Shown: positions 59,437 to 64,000 of the stretch, one piece after another
Layout: each line of letters starts with the position of its first letter
Position numbering within the stretch: the first letter of the stretch is position 1
Made by a program: the position numbers and the translations under genes
Notes under the pieces: generated by a model
Told to the model about the DNA's origin: nothing
Seen by the model: the letters and a program-made list of their open reading frames with translations, nothing else
Databases searched by the model: none
From: Cephalotus follicularis
Lineage: Eukaryota > Streptophyta > Magnoliopsida > Oxalidales > Cephalotaceae
Length of the DNA stretch: 64,000 nt
Reading direction: 5' to 3'
NCBI GenBank assembly: GCA_001972305.1
Contig: BDDD01000901.1
Coordinates: forward strand, 372,001-436,000

Positions 59437-62400
59437 TCAAGAACAAAAGCCATACTCCCTTGATCCAAACAACAAACGGCCGGTGATGAAAATACTCTCA
59501 TGAATGCCCCAATTCTCCACTACATCTCTGTTTGTAGGGGTGTCAGGAATGTTCCAACAAAGAGCTACTTTTTTAGCTACATCAAAGGCAATACGATCCA
59601 CTACCTGGGAAGGAGAGGTAGCAACATGCCTGAAAATCCTACTGTTCCTTTTCCTCCAGCAGTGGTATACGGTAGCAGCAAGCCCTACCCTTCTCATCCA
59701 CCTGTGAAACTGTCTTCCTTTGGTGCGTCCTAGAGCCCAAGAGGCAGTGCTATCCCAACTGCAGGCTGTTGGGAATGGACAGATGTTAAACTCCAGTACT
59801 TTACTCCAAACTGATTTGGTAAAGGGGCACTCAAAGAACAGATGATTCATAGATTCTTGTTGTCTACATCCGAAGGAGCATAGACTACACTGTATCAAGC
59901 CTATATTCTGAAGCTTATCCTTCGTAAGGTGAGCTTTATGGAAAGAGAGCCATAAGCAAAAGGCATGCCTGGGGATGGCACCTTTGAACCATACAATCTT
60001 TGCCCATGGAACACCCGAGTGGGACGCCCTGATGGGCTCCCATGCAGATTTGAAAGAGAAAGGCCGACCCTTAAAATGCCAACTAATTGAATCATGCAGG
60101 CCTATTGGAATGTCCGAACACGCGATGCTGATTTCCCTCAATTGTTCAAAATGTTCTAGCCATTTCCAAGCCGAATCCAATATAACCTCTGAAACGGTGG
60201 CATCACGAGACAACCCCGAATCATATATCACCCTGCTACCTAGTCTTGAAATCAACGGACAATTTTGGAACCATGGATCATGCCATAAGGACAAGGAAGA
60301 GTTATCCCTACTGAATATACCAGATTAGCAACAACCTGCGCTCTGAGGCTCAGGATATTTTTCCAAGTTACTGAGTGGGACTGTTTTGGTTCCAGCAGCC
60401 ATAACGTGCACCCCTTCAGTATCTCAGCTTTACACCACCTGACCCAGAGGGATGATCTATCTGTAAGGATATCCCACACCATTCTCATCATGGCTGCCTT
60501 GTTACAATCAACAGCCCTTCTTAGCCCAAGACCCCCTTCATCCTTGGGTGCATACACCCTAGCCCATGATACCTTAGCCCTTCTTTTATCCGCGGAGCCT
60601 GACCACAGGAAAGCTCGCATGATCTTCTCACATTCCATGAGTGTGGCTTTGGGAAGGACAGTGTTAGTAATCCAGAAGTTTAGGATGCCAGAAAGAGTAG
60701 CTTGGATTAATTGCCGCTTGCCCGCGTAAGACAAACATCTGCTAGTCCAAGCCTGAATCTTGTCAACTAGCTTCAGAGTGAGGCACTTGCAATCCATCGC
60801 CGAGAGTCTCCTTGAAACTAGAGGGATCCCTAGGTATCTGACGAGAAGGACACCAGTCTGCATGTTTAGGGAACTGCTAATCTGTTCAATGGAGCTGTTC
60901 GAGGTGTTTCCAAACATTACACGGCACTTCCTGAGGTTCAACCTCATGCCTGATGCCTCCAGGAATAGTTTCAAACCGTCATGGAGAAGTTTCACTGAGC
61001 AAACATCCGCCCTAGAGAAGAGCAATATATCATCAGCAAATAACAAGTGAGAAATGGCAGTCCTCTTGCATCTAGGGTGGAAAGAAAACCCCTCCTTAGC
61101 TGTCACTGCATTGAGGTAACCGGATAGCACATCCATGGCTAACACAAACAGAAAGGGGGACGGCGGATCACCTTGCCTTAAGCCCCTCTTCCCCTAAAAA
61201 AACCCGCACAGACTGCCATTGACAGCCACCGAGAAAAGGGGGGAGGAGATGCACACTCTGACCCAAGATATAACATTCGAGGGGCAGCCAATAGAGCTTA
61301 ACAAACGGATAATAAACTCCCAACTAATGGAGTCATAGGCCTTGTGGATGTCTGCCTTGATTATGCACCGAGGTATACCTCCTCTCTGACCATACCCTCT
61401 AAGCAGCTCACGAGCAATAAGAACATTATCTCTGATGGCTCTCCCTGGAATAAAACCGGCTTGCGCAACGTCGACAAAATCAGCAAGGATGAGCTTGAAC
61501 CTGTCAGTAATGATTTTGGACAAGACTTTGTAAAGGAAGTTGCAACAAGAAATGGGTCTGAAATCACTATGCTATTTGTAGTCTTTGATTTGGGCACCAA
61601 AGCAATAATAGTAGCATTAAGCCCCTTGGGATGTAAGGGTGGGAGAAGAAGAATCTACAAGCTGCAATGAGGTCCTTTTCTACAATGCCCCACACAGCCC
61701 TATAGAAAAACCCGTTGAAACCATCCAGCCCCGGCGCTTTCTCTGGGTTGAGAGCCCAAAAGGCATCCCTGATTTCTTCATCCGATATGTCCCTACCCAA
61801 CAAAGCCTTTTGATCTTCTGAAAGCATCTTGGAGTAAACCTGCCGAAAGCTGTCAGAGCCTGGAGCTCCCTGCTTACCAAGAAAGCCACTGAAATGCTCA
61901 ACTGCCAGCTGCTCAATTTCTACCGAGGAACTAGCCCAGCTACCATCTGATCTTTGAAGCCTGCCAATATGATTTCTATGGTGAAGAGCAGTCACTGAGC
62001 GGTGGAAGAATTTGTTGTTTGAATCCCCCAGCCCGAGCCACGCAATGCGTGATTTCTGTTTAAGAAAAGATTCCTCATCCTCCTTGAATTTCCACAGTTT
62101 GGACAGCAGGAACTTTTCTTTGAGAAGGAGCCCAGTGTCAGGTGGATTAAGCAAAAGGTTGGCTTGTGTGGTCTCAATCTCAGCCCTGATGGCCTCCTTT
62201 TTAGTGCTTGGATTCGTCTTCTTGAAAGCTGATTTAAGTTCCCTCTTCAAGTTTCTGAGTTTGCATAGCACCGCTTCAAGTGGGTTACCAATCGCCCTCT
62301 GGTCCCAAATTCTTCTCACAATGTCCATGAAGCGCTCATCCTTAACCCAAAAATTGAGGAACTTGAAAGGCTTGTTACTGCTGCTTCTAAAGTTCGACAA

Positions 62401-63102
62401 AGCCACGGACACCGGGGTATGGTCTGAGACCCCTGGCTGATGGAAATGTGCCAAGCTATGGTTAAAATGGTTGTGCCATTCCCAGTTCCCTAGCACCCGG
62501 TCCAGTTTTTTATTTACTACGAAATTGCCAGCTCTCTTGTTTGACCAGGTGAAGAACCTGCCAACGCTTCTGATATCATCAACTTCCATCGATTTTAGGC
62601 ATTCATTGAACTCAGACATGGCCTTAGAGACTCTAGGAGGACCATCAAGTTGTTCATGCGGGAATCTGGTGACATTAAAATCCCCCAAGATCAGCCAAGG
62701 GACAGAGGAAGCTAAGTGGGCATGAAAGATGAGATCTTTCCACAAGTCTCTCCTGTTTCTATAATCACAAAGACCGTAAACAAAAGAAATAAGCACCACA
62801 AAACCGTTTCCAAGTATAGCCTTGCCATGAATGGCCTAATCAGTCATGAGGGAAACCTCGAAATTAAGGATGCTGGAGTCCCACAAAACCCAAATCCTTC
62901 CCAACAGCGAGAAAGCATGGTTGGTAGCCCAGTCCCAGTTCTTGCACATCCTGTGAACCATTTTCTGCACATTCCCTGTTAAGGTTCTGGCTTCAAGCAG
63001 TCCATGGATAGCTACTTTATTCATTAAAATAAATCTCTTTACCTATTATTGCTTTAGACGGTGGTTAAGCCCTCTAATGTTCCACGACACGCAACTAATC
63101 AT
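59437..63102 (-). pseudogene. LINE ORF2: endonuclease, reverse transcriptase, zf-RVT
   Basis: ATG at 63102 gives MISCVSWNIRGLNHRLKQ, the start of the AP-endonuclease domain, but two stops follow directly after LKQ. Further endonuclease words are LILGDFNVTRFPHEQL and GVSDHTPVSVAL. RT starts with LNPEKAPGLDGFNGFFYRAVW near 61720. After a frameshift near 61570 come KADIHKAYDSISWEF and, at about 61030, the catalytic LLFADDILLF. A stop lies near 61195. A frameshift near 60290 leads into the C-terminal zinc-binding part (CSLCSFGCRQQESMNHLFFEC) and CWRKRNSRIFRH. About 1220 codons in total, near the usual size. Not translatable as one protein now. Confidence 0.88.
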
Positions 63103-64000
63103 CGAAGAGTGGAGAGACCCTTGCGCGAGGAATCTCTTTTTTCCTTTCTCCTCTTTCCCGACCCAATAAAGTTACGTATCATGATGTTGGGGTCCAGGGA
63201 TGATGTGTCTGGGGAGAGGAGCACATCCTCTGGCACTTGCTTGAGGGGGGTGATGGGATCCTTCCCCTTCTCATCCTGTGGTTTACCTCTGTCCTGGGCA
63301 GGGCTAACCTCTACCTGGCCAGCATATGCAACGACCTGAGGGATGTTTTCCCCTCTCTCCAAATGTGAAGGTGCAACCTCCAAATCAATGTCACCCACAA
63401 CTAATAATCTCCTTGCATCTTCCTCCTGATTAACATTCCCTCTCCTTGCTCCCACAGGCAAGGCACCTGTCTCCATAGGAGCTAAGGGGATATTTTCACA
63501 AGGTGTCACTCTAGTATCAACTCCTTGCCTCATGTTATCTTCCACTCCCTGCCTTCCAGGAGGCTCACCAGGCACCCCTGTATCTCCCAACCTGCCAGTT
63601 GTGTCCTCCTTCACAGCAAGGTGGCACTGCTTGGAGGAATGGTCAAAAACTCTACATACTGAGCATGCTAATGGTTTCCAAGAATACTAAACCATCACAT
63701 TAATCAAAGTGTCGTTCCTCCGACGAACCTTATACGAGGTGGGGAAACAACTGGACGCTTTCATCTCGATACACACTCTTGCGAAACTTAAACGATTGCC
63801 TGCTGTGGTAGCTGCATCCAAACACAAGGGAACCCCAAGAGCACTAGCTACATAACTGAGGCCCGGCTTAGTCCAAAGCTCAGCTAATATGTTGTACAAA
63901 TTGACCCACACTGGAATGCTAGAAAAGGAGTCCTTGCTAAGGGACATTCCTTCCTCCCACTGCCTAAGGGCCAGGTAAGCTCCCCACACCTCCCATGGGC
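63099..64000 (-). pseudogene. LINE ORF1 (DUF4283/CCHC, partial)
   Basis: The minus strand from the window edge encodes MWGAYLALRQWEEGMS and PVWVNLYNILAELWTKPGLS, typical of the DUF4283 nucleic-acid-binding part of plant L1 ORF1. After a premature TAG at about 63684-63686 comes CSVCRVFDHSSKQC, a CCHC knuckle, then a low-complexity region to the TGA at 63099. That stop overlaps the ORF2 start as ATGA. The N-terminus lies beyond 64000. Function would be RNA binding in the ribonucleoprotein particle. Confidence 0.8.

Larger units (their letters stand above)
59015..64000 (-). mobile_element. L1-type LINE, nearly full length, 5' end outside the window
   Basis: A poly(A) tail (plus-strand T run 59015-59030) is followed, in reverse, by a 3' UTR of about 0.4 kb, ORF2 (59437-63102) and ORF1 (63099 to beyond 64000). 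Orientation is the same as the succinyl-CoA ligase gene. The first exons of that gene have not appeared by 64000, so the LINE seems to lie in an upstream intron. ORF damage is limited to a few stops and frameshifts, suggesting a moderately young insertion. Confidence 0.88.

Noticed and set aside
1..64000. tRNA, rRNA or organellar gene segments
   Set aside because: No cloverleaf-like or rRNA-conserved stretch was recognised by eye. The TGGTATCAGAG strings are primer-binding sites, not tRNA genes.

Overview
The window is repeat-rich plant nuclear DNA, probably from a eudicot with a large genome. It is almost entirely nested retrotransposons. One ordinary host gene is visible, the 3' two-thirds of a mitochondrial succinyl-CoA ligase beta-subunit gene on the minus strand at 54992-57954. 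Its eight visible exons have clean GT/AG borders and AT-rich introns.

Layout. 1-416 is the end of an LTR. 417-5896 is a broken Gypsy-type LTR plus primer-binding site, split by a solo LTR (3180-5852, TSD TGCAG). 5966-6615 is a Copia gag relic. 7325-21191 is an old but full-structured Sirevirus-like Copia element on the minus strand (TSD CATCT), with an extra ORF between pol and the 3' LTR and a solo LTR (11798-15624, TSD AAAAT) inside its reverse transcriptase. 21880-27453 holds a 222-231 bp tandem repeat, a second solo LTR of the 3180 family and a putative further LTR. 27480-48468 is an old Copia element on the minus strand, opened by an 18.3 kb nest. The nest is a Gypsy gag-only element (28097-46429), which itself received a solo LTR in its 5' LTR, a Sirevirus-like gag-only element inside its gag gene (33577-37394, TSD GATGA) and a solo LTR in its 3' LTR (41154-46417, TSD CGGGA). 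That last LTR contains another LTR (43305-46129). 49286-53095 is a LINE relic split by a solo LTR (TSD AGTAC). 54992-57954 is the host gene, with a possible MITE in one intron. 59015-64000 is a large, lightly damaged L1-type LINE on the same strand, apparently within an upstream intron of the host gene.

The most unusual signal is a set of short-dyad arrays in LTRs. In one type the dyad is based on AAGCGTCGACGCTT, in the other on CAGTCGACTG. In both, neighbouring dyad centres are nearly always 21 bp apart. The first type occurs in a Copia (Sirevirus-like) LTR pair, in three Gypsy-type LTRs, and again with a TATA box just upstream of the extra ORF carried by the Sirevirus. The second type occurs in an otherwise different Sirevirus LTR and in two inverted copies of a Gypsy-type LTR. 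Sireviruses are known for palindrome clusters in their LTRs. The sharing across superfamilies, the constant 21-bp phase and the reuse at an internal ORF are what deserve attention.

All boundaries were read by eye from terminal TG/CA dinucleotides, target-site duplications and shared sequence. Family names are inferences from motifs.
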